A DNA stretch of 64,000 nt. Source: Ectobacillus funiculus (GTDB lineage: Bacteria; Bacillota; Bacilli; Bacillales; Bacillaceae_G). Below the pieces are notes generated by a model that saw only the letters and a list, made by a program, of their open reading frames with translations, did not search any database and was not told the origin of the DNA. The DNA lies in NCBI RefSeq assembly GCF_004138295.1, contig NZ_SCFM01000025.1, positions 40,072 through 104,071 on the forward strand, written 5' to 3'. Position numbers and translations under genes: made by a program. Each line of letters starts with the position of its first letter. Position 1 is the stretch's first letter. Below, in pieces: positions 37,406 through 47,430 of this stretch.

Positions 37406-38410
37406 TTACTTACGCATTTTTGGATCTAGTGCTTCGCGCAACCCATCTGCCAATAGATTAAAGCTTAAAATAAGCAAACTAATTATAACTGCCGGAATAA
37501 ACATCGTATGCGGATACGTTTGGATGGACTTATATCCGTCGCTTACAAGAGAGCCCAAGGATGCAAGAGGCGGACGAATTCCAAGACCAATGAAGCTAAG
37601 AAATGCCTCTGTAAAAATTGCGCTCGGAATTGTAAACATCGCCATAACGATAATGGAGCCCATTACATTAGGAATCAAGTGTCTCGCAATTAACTTGCCG
37701 TTTGTTGCACCTAATGTACGGGATGCTAGTACATATTCTTGATTCTTCAGCTTGAGCACTTGACCGCGTACAATACGGGACATGTTAATCCATCCCGTTA
37801 CAACCATGGCAAGTGTTAATGGAACAATGCCGGAACCTAAAATAATCACGAACAAAATCACAATGATTAAATACGGAATTCCGTTTAATACTTCGACGAA
37901 ACGCTGCATGATCGTATCAACTCTGCCGCCATAGAAGCCAGAAATCCCGCCATATGTTACACCAATCAGCATATCGATGACTGCCGCTAATAACCCAATG
38001 TAAAGGGAAACACGTGTCCCCTCCCATGTTCTCGTCCAAAGATCACGACCAAGGTCATCTGTACCGAACCAAAAGTCCTCTTTTATGCTGCGCTTTTTAT
38101 ACTGGTCTACTTCGTTAAAGTCCTTACCGTCAAACCAAGGGATAAACTTCAATACTTCGATTCTGGGAGGAAGCTTCGCGCGTCCCAAGTCTTGATCCTT
38201 ATATGAATACTTGCTCATCGCAGGTCCAAACACTGCAAAAAAGACAACAATAGCGATGATAATCAATCCAAAAATAGCACCTCTATTTTTTATTAAACCA
38301 CGTCTTGCATCCTGCCAAAATGTTAAGCTGGGACGAGCAATACTTTCATTATCAATTACGCTTCTGTCCGCGGGCTGAAACAAGTCCAGAGACAGGTTTT
38401 TTATATCCAT
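37406..38410 (-). CDS. oppC: Oligopeptide ABC transporter permease OppC
   Basis: 334 aa, N-terminal cytoplasmic tail plus six helices (IFGLIIIAIVVFFAVFGP first). Dipeptide/oligopeptide permease loop in SRTLGATNGKLIARHLIPN. It has a periplasm-type insert FGTDDLGRDLWTRTWEGTR typical of OppC. One-base overlap with oppB upstream. Confidence 0.94.
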   Translation of the reverse strand: MDIKNLSLDLFQPADRSVIDNESIARPSLTFWQDARRGLIKNRGAIFGLIIIAIVVFFAVFGPAMSKYSYKDQDLGRAKLPPRIEVLKFIPWFDGKDFNEVDQYKKRSIKEDFWFGTDDLGRDLWTRTWEGTRVSLYIGLLAAVIDMLIGVTYGGISGFYGGRVDTIMQRFVEVLNGIPYLIIVILFVIILGSGIVPLTLAMVVTGWINMSRIVRGQVLKLKNQEYVLASRTLGATNGKLIARHLIPNVMGSIIVMAMFTIPSAIFTEAFLSFIGLGIRPPLASLGSLVSDGYKSIQTYPHTMFIPAVIISLLILSFNLLADGLREALDPKMRK

Positions 38411-39339
38411 CAGTGCTCCCCTCCCGCCAAACGGATACGCGGATCAATTACCCCATACAATAGATCCACAATAAAAATAACAAAAACAAACAATATACTA
38501 TAAAAGATCGTTGTCCCCATAATAACTGTATAATCATTCAATACAATCGAATTCACAAACTGCTCCCCTAATCCAGGAACTGCAAAAATCTTTTCGATTA
38601 CAAGCGTACCTGTCATCAAGTTCACCATCATGGGTCCTAAAATCGTAATAACCGGTATTAGAGCGTTGCGCAGCGCATGCTTTACCACAATCGCCAACTG
38701 ACTAATCCCCTTAGCCTTTGCGGTTAAAATATAATCCGAATTCATAACCTCTATTAACTCTGTGCGCGTAAAACGGGCTACATTCGCTGTTACAAACACA
38801 GAAAGAGCAATCGTCGGTAAAATTGTAAATTCAAATCCCTTCCAAAACGCAACTGGAAGCCAACCGAGCTTAACCCCAATATAATATTGCAACAGTGCAG
38901 CGAATACGAATGAGGGAACAGAAATTCCTAGTACGGAAATAACGGTTGCGCCGTAGTCAACACTCGTACTGCTGCGCAGTGCAGCCAAAATACCGAGCAG
39001 CAAACCCATTAATGTACCGAGCACTAAAGCTTGCAATCCTAGCTGTGCGGATGGAATAATTCGAGCACCGATCAAATCTGTTACCGGTCGATTATCATAT
39101 TTAAAAGATATACCTAAATCGCCTTGCATTAGATTCGTCATATAACGCACATATTGCACCGGTACAGGTTCATTGAGTCCATATTTTTCTAAGATGATTT
39201 CCTGCTGCTGCTTAGACAGCTTTTCCTGATTCTGGAGCGGAGAACCCGGCAGCAGCTTCATTAAGAAAAACGTAAAGGTTGTAATTAAAAACAAAGTAAT
39301 GAGCATGTAAACGAAACGTTGAAATATATAACGTCCCAC
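38410..39339 (-). CDS. oppB: Oligopeptide ABC transporter permease OppB
   Basis: 309 aa, six helices, MGRYIFQRFVYMLITLFLIT start typical of OppB/DppB, conserved loop AKAKGISQLAIVVKHALRNA. First gene of this operon: unlike B. subtilis there is no oppA upstream, so the peptide-binding lipoprotein must be encoded elsewhere. Confidence 0.94.
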   Translation of the reverse strand: MGRYIFQRFVYMLITLFLITTFTFFLMKLLPGSPLQNQEKLSKQQQEIILEKYGLNEPVPVQYVRYMTNLMQGDLGISFKYDNRPVTDLIGARIIPSAQLGLQALVLGTLMGLLLGILAALRSSTSVDYGATVISVLGISVPSFVFAALLQYYIGVKLGWLPVAFWKGFEFTILPTIALSVFVTANVARFTRTELIEVMNSDYILTAKAKGISQLAIVVKHALRNALIPVITILGPMMVNLMTGTLVIEKIFAVPGLGEQFVNSIVLNDYTVIMGTTIFYSILFVFVIFIVDLLYGVIDPRIRLAGGEH

Positions 39340-39525
39340 ACCAGCACCTCCATATCTTTACGAAATTCCTTGCCTTAAAGAAAATCTTGTTATTTTCTAG
39401 TATTTCTCTATTCAATGCAGAACAAACAATACACAAAAATATTCACTAATCTTCGTATGGGAAGAGTTACTATTTGTACAATATAATAGTATGAATATTT
39501 TTTAGAATGCTCGGAGGGAACACTT

Positions 39526-39909
39526 TTGAACCGAATGATAGCTTCGACAAGTGTTATAATAGGAGTGTCTGTTGGCATTTCATGTATAGTCGCGTTGCTT
39601 CAACACCAACACTCCTTTTTATTGCCTTTTGTAAACAGCCTGTTTTATATCGCCCTTCCCTTCAGCGTCATCGGGGGATTTCTTTTCCTGCTTGAACGCG
39701 GATGGTTTAACATTACAAGATACGCGTTCCGTAAAATGTTTTGGATTGCGCATGCAAAGGAAGCAGCTCTTTTAGAGGAAGAACACCCCAGAGCAGATCG
39801 AGAGCTTTTATACCGAACCTATTCCTTTCGTCTCACATACCCTTTCCTTATTACAGGTTTGATTCTTGCCGTTTTATCTATAGGAATTAGCTTTGCTGTA
39901 TTAGTGTAG
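39526..39909 (+). CDS. DUF3899 membrane protein
   Basis: 127 aa from TTG 39526 after TCGGAGGGAA. Three transmembrane helices (VIIGVSVGISCIVALL, FYIALPFSVIGGFLFLL, YPFLITGLILAVLSIGISFA) with a charged loop. Matches the DUF3899 family found next to trpS in Bacillus relatives. Unknown function. Confidence 0.72.
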   Translation: MNRMIASTSVIIGVSVGISCIVALLQHQHSFLLPFVNSLFYIALPFSVIGGFLFLLERGWFNITRYAFRKMFWIAHAKEAALLEEEHPRADRELLYRTYSFRLTYPFLITGLILAVLSIGISFAVLV

Positions 39910-39910
39910 C

Positions 39911-39938
39911 TTGCATCGTATTGGATATTTGCTATAAT
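39911..39938 (+). promoter_or_regulatory. trpS promoter
   Basis: TTGCAT, 16 bases, TATAAT, directly before the T-box leader and overlapping the end of the previous gene. Confidence 0.7.
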
Positions 39939-39944
39939 AAATAG

Positions 39945-40192
39945 AGAATCTTATAGTCTTGCGATGAGAAAGAAGAGTACATATTGAGGTCATTTCAGAG
40001 AGCTTGTGGTTGGTGCGAACAAGTAATGATGCGGTATGGAATGGGCTTTTGAGCACCGAACCGAACTTGAAGTAGGCTTCGGCGTTTCGTCCGGCGTTAC
40101 CGGATTTAAGTGATTTTGCGTTTGCAAAATAATTAGGGTGGCACCACGGTCCATTCGTCCCTATGTTTGTTAGGGACGAATGGGCCTTTTTT
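39945..40192 (+). promoter_or_regulatory. T-box riboswitch (tRNA-Trp) of trpS
   Basis: Stem I holds GAATGGGC, where TGG is the specifier codon for tRNA-Trp, and AGAGAGC/GAGCACC segments. The T-box GGGTGGCACCACGGTCC lies at 40137-40152. The terminator CCATTCGTCCCTA...TAGGGACGAATGG plus CCTTTTTT spans 40151-40192. Uncharged tRNA-Trp should stabilise the antiterminator and switch trpS on. The leader is unusual in being separated from the trpS start by more than 400 bases. Confidence 0.95.
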
Positions 40193-40193
40193 G

Positions 40194-40326
40194 CACTGTA
40201 GGAAAATATAAATTTCCCGCTGGAAGTGAATTCAACGTAGTCGGAAATTTTCGGAATACAGTATAAGGCAACTACACCTCTGTCTTCGCCCAAGGGCGGG
40301 GCTCGCTAGTCGGTGAGTTTTCTTTA
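40194..40326 (-). repeat. Element A copy 10 (complete, tandem)
   Basis: 133 bp. Its right end CACTG follows the U-tract of the T-box terminator by two bases; the left end TAAAGAAAACTCACC meets copy 11. Confidence 0.93.
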
Positions 40327-40461
40327 CACTGTAAGAAAATATAAATTCCCGGCTGGAAGTTCATTCGACGTAGTGGGGAATTGCAGGAATACAGTATAAG
40401 GGCAACTACGCCTCTGCCTTCGTCCGGGAAGCAGGGCTTGCCAATCAGCGAGTTTTCTTTA
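40327..40461 (-). repeat. Element A copy 11 (complete, tandem)
   Basis: 135 bp, head-to-tail with copy 10 and clearly diverged from it (CCGGAAGCAGGG in place of CCAAGGGCGGGG), so not a recent duplication. Confidence 0.93.
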
Positions 40462-40582
40462 TTTCCTAATTAAAAAGGCAGAATCGGCTGCTTACTGATA
40501 GAGAGGAAATTCCCCAAAGTAAGCAAGCCAAGCTAGACAATGCCCTGAAACTTATACTTTCTTAAATTCAAATGAAATTTAG

Positions 40583-41593
<1,011 letters not shown>

Positions 41594-41627
41594 TAAGAAA
41601 ACAATACGAAGAAAACTAAATAACATG

Positions 41628-41660
41628 AAAAGGCACAGTCATTTCTGACGTGCCTTTTCT
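41628..41660 (+). terminator. trpS terminator
   Basis: AAAAGGCAC...GTGCCTTTT stem with T-rich tail. Confidence 0.8.
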
Positions 41661-41662
41661 TA

Positions 41663-41770
41663 CATTGTAAAAAAGTATAACTTTTCGGGGTGATGTCTAG
41701 CTCCCAAGGCCCACAATGGCAGGCTCCGGGCTGAACCTCCGCAAAAGGCTTGCCTTGTTCGCTTTTCTTA
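41663..41770 (-). repeat. Element B copy 2
   Basis: Minus-strand TAAGAAAAGCGAACAAGG... CCGAAAAGTTATACTTTTTTACAATG. First triplet is the MMPL gene stop; right end follows the trpS terminator U-tract. Confidence 0.87.
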
Positions 41771-44700
41771 CATACGTATATCGCGCTTGCTTTCTTCTCT
41801 GTTTAAATTCCGTTCAAACGGGAACCAATTTGCCTTGCCAAACAACTTCACCATAACCGGCACGAAGAACGGCAGAAAGACAAATACATACAGCAGCAAG
41901 CCTGAAAGCACGATTGTCGCGATTTGCATTAAGGATAATACACCCGACGGATACAGAGCCGCAAACGTACCTCCCAAAATAATAACCGCGGAGAAGATAA
42001 CCGGTCCCATGTTGCGCATCGCAAGTAGAATCGCTTCATTTACCGAAGTTCCTTTATACTCGTTGAAGCGGTCCATAAGGAAAATGCTATAATCTACACC
42101 AAGAGCCATCAGAAGCACGAAGCCAAAGAATGGCATTGTCCAGTTAATGCCGTCATAGCCAAGAATGTTCACGAAGATAACCTCGTTAATCGCCAGGGAG
42201 CTGAAGAAGCAAAGCGTGAGCGATACGATGAGGTACAATGGCATTACGATAGAGCGAAGCAATACAATCAGAATAAGTGTGATACCAATCAGCATGTAAA
42301 TAACTGTTTGCTTGTAGTCACTGTTGGATGCAGCCAACATATCAGCAGCGCTGGCTGATACACCGGAAACCCCAACTTCTGCATCCTTTAAATCCGTATC
42401 TGCCAGCGTACGCTTTACCACCGCTTGGATATCCTTTGTTGCGTTCTGTGCTTCAGCTGAATACGGGTTATATTTTAATACCACATCAAACTTTGCGACT
42501 TCTTTATCCTTGGATAAGTAATTATCGAAAACCTGCTGAAGGTCTCCACTTTCGAGCGCTTCGCTTGGAATATAGAAGCCCGCCATTTCTTTATCAGGCG
42601 CTTGCGCTAAGCCGCCTAGGTAGCTTTGTGCAGAATGTAATCCGTTTGAAATCTGTCCTAGTCCATCTGTACTTTGACCGAGACCGCTTTGAAGAAGGGC
42701 AAGCTTTTCATTGACTGACGCAAAGCCATCTTTGAGCTGACTCTGTCCATTTTCCAGTTGCGCGAGACCGCTCGAGACCTCCGGCAATTTTCCAATGACT
42801 TTGTTTTGGGCGTTCACTAACTCTGCATTTCCGCTCTCAAGCTTTGCTGCTCCTTCTTCAAGCTTTTGCAAAGCCTGTGCAAGCTGCTCTTGTTGAGCAA
42901 TTGCAGATGAAATTATTCGTTCACTATCGTTTACTTGGGCAACAATAGTGTTGATCTCTTCGTTCAACTGCTTCACCACATCTTTGATTCCAACAGCTGA
43001 GCCCAACACTTGTTTCTTTAAATCTTGATATGTCGGGTCCTTCCCTAAATCCTCATAATTTTGTTCGAGGGCTGCAAACATTACCTGCAATTGCTCTACA
43101 TTCAAATTAATTGCGGCTTGATCTAACATCTCATAAATTTCATTGTATGTACTTCCTAATTGCCGAAGGGCATTCGCCAGCTTTTGAAACTCTTCAACTT
43201 GCTGCTTCGTCTCTGATTGGGACTTTTCTACCTGCTGACGCAGCAGTGCAAGATTGTGCTTTATTTCACTTACTCCTATAGAGCCTTTGCGCATCCCATT
43301 CTCTATTTGGCTTAATGCGGTTTGAATCTGTCCTACACCATTTTGCAATTGCCTTGTCCCGCTAATAAGCTGATTTACACCTCCTGCCGCAGAATTCAAC
43401 TGTGGTGTCGATGCTGCAAGAGAGCTTTTTGCTTCCACCAAACCATCTTTAATTTGATTTAAGCTCTCTGTTCCTTTCCCGATCCCATCATTCAACGTTT
43501 TCGCCTGATCCGCCACGTAGAAATTTTCCACTGGATCGCCAAGCGGACGTGTGGCACTTCGGACTTTTTCCACAGAAGAAAGTTTCATGATCTCGCGGCT
43601 AACTTTTTCAATTGTCGTCAATGCTTCTTCTGAATCAAGTTTTTCCTTGCCCTCGACAATGACTTGTACAGGCATGACTTTGCCGGGTCCGAAGCTATCT
43701 GCAATCGTGTTGAAACCTTTTACAGAGCCATACCCTTCTCCGATTTCATTCAATGAGTTAAAAGAAAGCCTTCCATCATAGCTAACCACTAAAGGCACAA
43801 CAATAACTATAACAAGCAATAAGGCGTGGAGCGGCTTACGGATCGAAAAATTCCCAAATGCCCCCCATATTTTACTTTCACTATGGCCGCTTGCGGATTT
43901 TACTGGCCAGAATAAGCGCGGTCCCAATGTATACATAAATGATGGAACAATTGTCACGAGCGCAACGAGCAGGACAACAATACCAATTGCAACGCCTGTT
44001 GCAGATTGATATAAAGAAAATTTTGATAGTGCGATAGATACAAAGCCAATTAAAACAGCCAATGCGCTGAATAAAACGGTTCTTCCGGCAGTTTGATACG
44101 TTTTAATGATTGCCTCAGTCACTGTTTCATGCTTCGGCAGCTCCTCCTTAAAACGGCTGAGCAACAAAATACAGTAATCCGTTCCAATTCCAAACAGGGC
44201 TGCTACCATGAATATTTGCGTAAAAGTGGAAATCGGGAAATTGAACCAATTTACTAAATATGCCACAATGGCCGCACTTGCTACATAAGATACGCCTACT
44301 GTCAAAAGAGGAATAAGCGGTGTCACAATCGAACGAAATACAAGCACTAGCACGAACAAGATAAATATTATCGTAATAATCTCTGCTTTGTGTAAGCCAT
44401 TTTGGGAGCTAACCATAACATCCTCTTCGATAAAGTGTCCTCCTGTGAAATAGTGATCAATCTTGGGGTTTCCGACGGCCTTTTCTAGGTCATCACGAAT
44501 TTCAGCAATGCTGCGCCCTTTTCGATCTATCTCTATCGAGGTAATAATCGTTTTCTTATCTTTAGAAACGAGCTGCTGGCGAACCTGTTCCCCATCTCGA
44601 TATGTAGTTATTTTGGCGATACCAAGCTGTTTTTGTTTATTTTGTAATGCATTCAATACTGTATCGACTTCTTTCTCCTTACTTGCGCCGATCCCCTTTT

Positions 44701-44920
44701 TATCATGAAAAATGAGAACTGCCGAAACTGTATCAGCACCCTCTGCATGATGACGGTCTAAAATCTCATTTGCGATCATGGAGGAATACTTATTCGGGAT
44801 AGTAATGTTTCCTTTATCGCGGACAAGCTGTTCCATATCTGGCGCAAACATCAGGAGAACCGTTAATAACACAGTCCATAAAGCAAGAAACACCCAGCGC
44901 ATTTTCAATAAAGCCTGCAT
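41768..44920 (-). CDS. MMPL/RND-family transporter
   Basis: 1050 aa, two MMPL repeats each with six helices (about 10-340 and 860-1040). Key residues appear in FGIGTDYCILLLSRF near 245 and MALGVDYSIFLMDRF near 950, the usual proton-relay Asp-Tyr motif. The large extracytoplasmic part contains long coiled-coil stretches rich in Gln and Leu (about 480-760). Probably exports lipids or toxic amphiphiles, like YdgH of B. subtilis. A decayed marR regulator lies just upstream. Its TAA is the first triplet of element B copy 2. Confidence 0.9.
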   Translation of the reverse strand: MQALLKMRWVFLALWTVLLTVLLMFAPDMEQLVRDKGNITIPNKYSSMIANEILDRHHAEGADTVSAVLIFHDKKGIGASKEKEVDTVLNALQNKQKQLGIAKITTYRDGEQVRQQLVSKDKKTIITSIEIDRKGRSIAEIRDDLEKAVGNPKIDHYFTGGHFIEEDVMVSSQNGLHKAEIITIIFILFVLVLVFRSIVTPLIPLLTVGVSYVASAAIVAYLVNWFNFPISTFTQIFMVAALFGIGTDYCILLLSRFKEELPKHETVTEAIIKTYQTAGRTVLFSALAVLIGFVSIALSKFSLYQSATGVAIGIVVLLVALVTIVPSFMYTLGPRLFWPVKSASGHSESKIWGAFGNFSIRKPLHALLLVIVIVVPLVVSYDGRLSFNSLNEIGEGYGSVKGFNTIADSFGPGKVMPVQVIVEGKEKLDSEEALTTIEKVSREIMKLSSVEKVRSATRPLGDPVENFYVADQAKTLNDGIGKGTESLNQIKDGLVEAKSSLAASTPQLNSAAGGVNQLISGTRQLQNGVGQIQTALSQIENGMRKGSIGVSEIKHNLALLRQQVEKSQSETKQQVEEFQKLANALRQLGSTYNEIYEMLDQAAINLNVEQLQVMFAALEQNYEDLGKDPTYQDLKKQVLGSAVGIKDVVKQLNEEINTIVAQVNDSERIISSAIAQQEQLAQALQKLEEGAAKLESGNAELVNAQNKVIGKLPEVSSGLAQLENGQSQLKDGFASVNEKLALLQSGLGQSTDGLGQISNGLHSAQSYLGGLAQAPDKEMAGFYIPSEALESGDLQQVFDNYLSKDKEVAKFDVVLKYNPYSAEAQNATKDIQAVVKRTLADTDLKDAEVGVSGVSASAADMLAASNSDYKQTVIYMLIGITLILIVLLRSIVMPLYLIVSLTLCFFSSLAINEVIFVNILGYDGINWTMPFFGFVLLMALGVDYSIFLMDRFNEYKGTSVNEAILLAMRNMGPVIFSAVIILGGTFAALYPSGVLSLMQIATIVLSGLLLYVFVFLPFFVPVMVKLFGKANWFPFERNLNREESKRDIRM

Positions 44921-44965
44921 AGTGTTATTTCCCTTCTCTCGAGTTAATAATTATCCAAAGTTTCT

Positions 44966-45049
44966 CGTAGTTGCACTTATACTATATTCTTAAAGTTTCT
45001 GACTACGTCGAATTCGCTTCTAGCTGGAAATTGATACTTTCTTACAGTA
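44966..45049 (+). repeat. Element A copy 12 (right two thirds)
   Basis: CGTAGTTGCACTTATACT... to TGATACTTTCTTACAGTA; left hairpins missing. Lies between the MMPL gene start and the marR remnant. Confidence 0.85.
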
Positions 45050-45079
45050 AAATCAAGCTTCCAATTCCTCTAAGTAGAA

Positions 45080-45427
45080 ACGTACGAACCGGCACGCATT
45101 TTTCTATCCGTTGCCAATATCGGTTCCTCCTTCTCTGTCGTTCACAATAGGATAACGTACCGATCCCACAGGCCGACCGTACGAGTTACATATCCTTTTG
45201 CGACGAGGCAGTCAACCATTACAGTCTTTACACTGTGATTTACATTATTCCATTCTGACAACAGACTAGAATCACAAAAAATATTATTTCTTAATATAAG
45301 GAATTTGAGAAATTGTTTCGAAGTGATGTCTACCTTAAGCTGTTCAGATAGAAGGACCCTTTATTTTGCAAGTTGCGAAAATGAAAATTACTTCATATCG
45401 TCGTATTAAGCGCTCAAGTTTTCTCAT
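45080..45427 (-). pseudogene. Decayed MarR-family regulator
   Basis: On the minus strand an ATG at 45427, after AAGGAG, starts MRKLERLIRRYEVIF. Stops and frameshifts follow. A later segment reads DCLVAKGYVTRTVGLWDRYVI then TTEKEEPILATDRKMR, the winged-helix and dimer segments of MarR proteins (usual DRLV-KGYV-R-DRR). At least two frameshifts and several stops. It probably once repressed the adjacent MMPL exporter gene. Confidence 0.65.
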
Positions 45428-45498
45428 CCATGGAGTCTGCTCCTTTTTATTGAAGTACAAGATAATTCAATAGTTAAATTAGGCAGCAGTTAAAGTAT

Positions 45499-45543
45499 AA
45501 AGATAATTGGTATTTTTTTCAACAAAAAATACCAATTATCTTT
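45499..45543. repeat. Perfect 20-bp inverted repeat
   Basis: AAAGATAATTGGTATTTTTT and its exact reverse complement, with a five-base loop, beside the IS3 remnant. No U-tract follows outside the stem. Confidence 0.8.
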
Positions 45544-45559
45544 GAATTGCACCTCAATT

Positions 45560-45787
45560 TTGTAGCCAATGGGGGCATAAAGAATTTCTTTAGCCTATTA
45601 AAGAATGAGTTACTGTACCTTAGAGGATTTGAAAGCGTGGAGCATTTCAGATAAGAATTGGAGAACTACATTCACTATTACAATCGCAAACAAATTAAGA
45701 AAAAATTAAAGGGCATAAGTCCAATATTGAACCGGACTCATACCCAGAAAGCTGCCTAACATTCATGTCTAACTTTTGGAGGCAGTT
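45560..45787 (+). pseudogene. IS3-family orfB remnant with right end
   Basis: Reads NFVANGGIKNFFSLLKNELL, FESVEHFR, stop, then ELENYIHYYNRKQIKKKLKG and ISPILNRTHTQKAA stop. This is the C-terminal part of the DDE transposase of IS150-like elements. Directly after it TGTCTAACTTTTGGAGGCAG looks like the terminal inverted repeat. Only the last part of the element remains. Confidence 0.8.
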
Positions 45788-45793
45788 CGCTTT

Positions 45794-45961
45794 TTATTTC
45801 TTCTTTTTTAGTTCTTGCATAGATTTAATCAAGGCATCGCGTTCACCCGCATCAGATAGCTCTTCGGAAAATTCTTGGTCCTCACGGCGCTTTGCTGCGA
45901 ACTTGATTTGTCCGGCAGCCGCATTATTATTTGGTGCCGCTTGCTTATTCCAATCTCCCAT
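45794..45961 (-). CDS. Small hydrophilic protein, possibly YfhD-like
   Basis: 55 aa from ATG 45961 with good site AGAGGTGAG. Sequence MGDWNKQAAPNNNAAAG and later EFSEELSDAGERDAL recalls the short YfhD-type spore proteins, but the match is weak. Ends with a lysine run (KKKK). Starts divergently from element B copy 3. Confidence 0.6.
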   Translation of the reverse strand: MGDWNKQAAPNNNAAAGQIKFAAKRREDQEFSEELSDAGERDALIKSMQELKKKK

Positions 45962-46024
45962 ATTGTCTCACCTCTTTTCCTTTTTCTTAGTATGGGACAA
46001 CAGAGTAAAACCATTCCTGCTCCA

Positions 46025-46180
46025 TAAGAAAAGCGGACAAGGCCCGCCTTTTATAGCAGCGTAGGGGTGGGCCGGAGTAAAAGGCGCTTTTTGCCTTTTG
46101 CGGAGGTTCAGCCTGGAGTCTGCCATTTTGAGCCTTAGGAGCTAGACACCACCCCGAAAAGTTACACTTTCTTACCTTGC
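46025..46180 (+). repeat. Element B copy 3 (longest)
   Basis: TAAGAAAAGCGGACAAGGC ... CCGAAAAGTTACACTTTCTT. It includes a GGCGCTTTTTGCC hairpin. Joined head-to-tail to element A copy 13. Confidence 0.87.
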
Positions 46181-46184
46181 AAAG

Positions 46185-46317
46185 AAAGAAAACTCACTGA
46201 TTGGCGAGCCCTGTCTTTGGGCGAAGACAGAGGCGTAGCCCTACTTATACTGTATTCCTAAAATTTCCGACTACGTCGAATTGATTTCCAGCTGGAAATT
46301 TATACTTTCCTACAGTA
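46185..46317 (+). repeat. Element A copy 13 (complete)
   Basis: AAAGAAAACTCACTGATTGGC to TTTCCTACAGTA; right end precedes the yjbA terminator A-tract by a few bases. Confidence 0.92.
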
Positions 46318-46321
46318 ATAT

Positions 46322-46364
46322 AAAAATCCTCCGAAACATATTAGGTTTGTTTCGGAGGATTTTT
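46322..46364 (-). terminator. yjbA terminator
   Basis: AAAAATCCTCCGAAAC...GTTTCGGAGGATTTTT. Confidence 0.88.
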
Positions 46365-46376
46365 ATTTTTGCTTTT

Positions 46377-47123
46377 CTAGTTGACTTTCGGCTCTTTTTC
46401 CATTTCCCATAGCTTTTCGAAAAATGGTTGTCCTTTTACAAGGCGCGCGCAAAGCTGTTCATGCTTCTCGCTCCAGCCGCGCTGCGCTTCTTCAAACAGA
46501 CGTCCCCATACTTCTTCAAAGGACATATGCTGCACATCTTGATACGCTGTTGGCTCCCATTCTGTATACCAATAACGAATTTCTGCTGGGTTTCTTGTTG
46601 CATATAGCTGATCTAATGCCATAAATAACAATTGCTTTAATTGTCTCTCTTTTCGAGTCAGTCCGCTCATCATATACGGTGACGGAGACAAAATGTGGTG
46701 CTCCTTCTTTACGGTCGCTGAATTGAAGGAATAGGATTCCGTTTGTGCATTCGCAATCATGTCATATACCATTTGTTCTTGTCGAGGAATAAGTCTGCTT
46801 TTGCGGATTGGTATATTGTAACCGATTGTATCTACCGCGAGAATGCAGTTGCCGTCAGAAACAACGAAGCAATAGTCTAGCTGCGTGCGCTCGTGATTTT
46901 TTCGAATATACGCTTTCTGATGTACGTCTTCTAACAGTTTGGACGGAAGCTCGAGTAGTTCATTTTCGATGTAATGATACAAGGCGGAATCTACCTTCAA
47001 TAAAGGAACCTGATCCAACAATTCGATCGTGTCGTCTTTGCGCCACTCATAGAAAGGACAAACATTATAGCCGTTTTCTTCACCCTCAAACCAATTTACC
47101 CATACATCATGCAGATATAACAT
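46377..47123 (-). CDS. yjbA: UPF0736 family protein YjbA
   Basis: 248 aa, starts [20 protein letters not shown], typical of YjbA. Cytoplasmic, no catalytic motif recognised. Ribosome site GAGGGGTAAGAA. In B. subtilis the gene lies between the app operon and trpS; here it lies between the trpS/MMPL region and yjaZ. Confidence 0.85.
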   Translation of the reverse strand: MLYLHDVWVNWFEGEENGYNVCPFYEWRKDDTIELLDQVPLLKVDSALYHYIENELLELPSKLLEDVHQKAYIRKNHERTQLDYCFVVSDGNCILAVDTIGYNIPIRKSRLIPRQEQMVYDMIANAQTESYSFNSATVKKEHHILSPSPYMMSGLTRKERQLKQLLFMALDQLYATRNPAEIRYWYTEWEPTAYQDVQHMSFEEVWGRLFEEAQRGWSEKHEQLCARLVKGQPFFEKLWEMEKEPKVN

Positions 47124-47403
47124 TTCTTACCCCTCACTTCACAACTGTTTGTTGATACCATTATGGTCATGAGAACAAGAATTTATTCCAGTTTAGGAAA
47201 GATATTCAATACATAGTTTATAAATTCTGCATTTCTTTTCTGTTTCATTCTAAGCTTGTTTCTTTTCGTTACTCATCTTATGACAAAAAATGCTAAATAC
47301 CACAAGGAAGGAAGCGGGTTCTTGCCTGTTCTGCTGATAATATGTCTAGTTTACGTGTATCAATGTCGTTCTAGCAACAAACTATCATGTGTTCCACACG
47401 CAC
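47124..47403. other. Intergenic stretch between yjbA and yjaZ
   Basis: No gene supported; an ORF crossing it on the plus strand runs antisense into yjaZ and lacks a ribosome site. Confidence 0.45.
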
Positions 47404-47430
47404 AAAAACGCCTCTATGTTCTAGAGACGT
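47404..47430 (-). terminator. yjaZ terminator
   Basis: ACGTCTCT / AGAGGCGT stem with five U on the minus strand, right at the yjaZ stop. Confidence 0.65.

Noticed and set aside
42328..42714. Plus-strand ORF of 128 aa inside the MMPL gene
   Set aside because: Antisense shadow of a well-supported long gene; no ribosome site and no recognisable domain.
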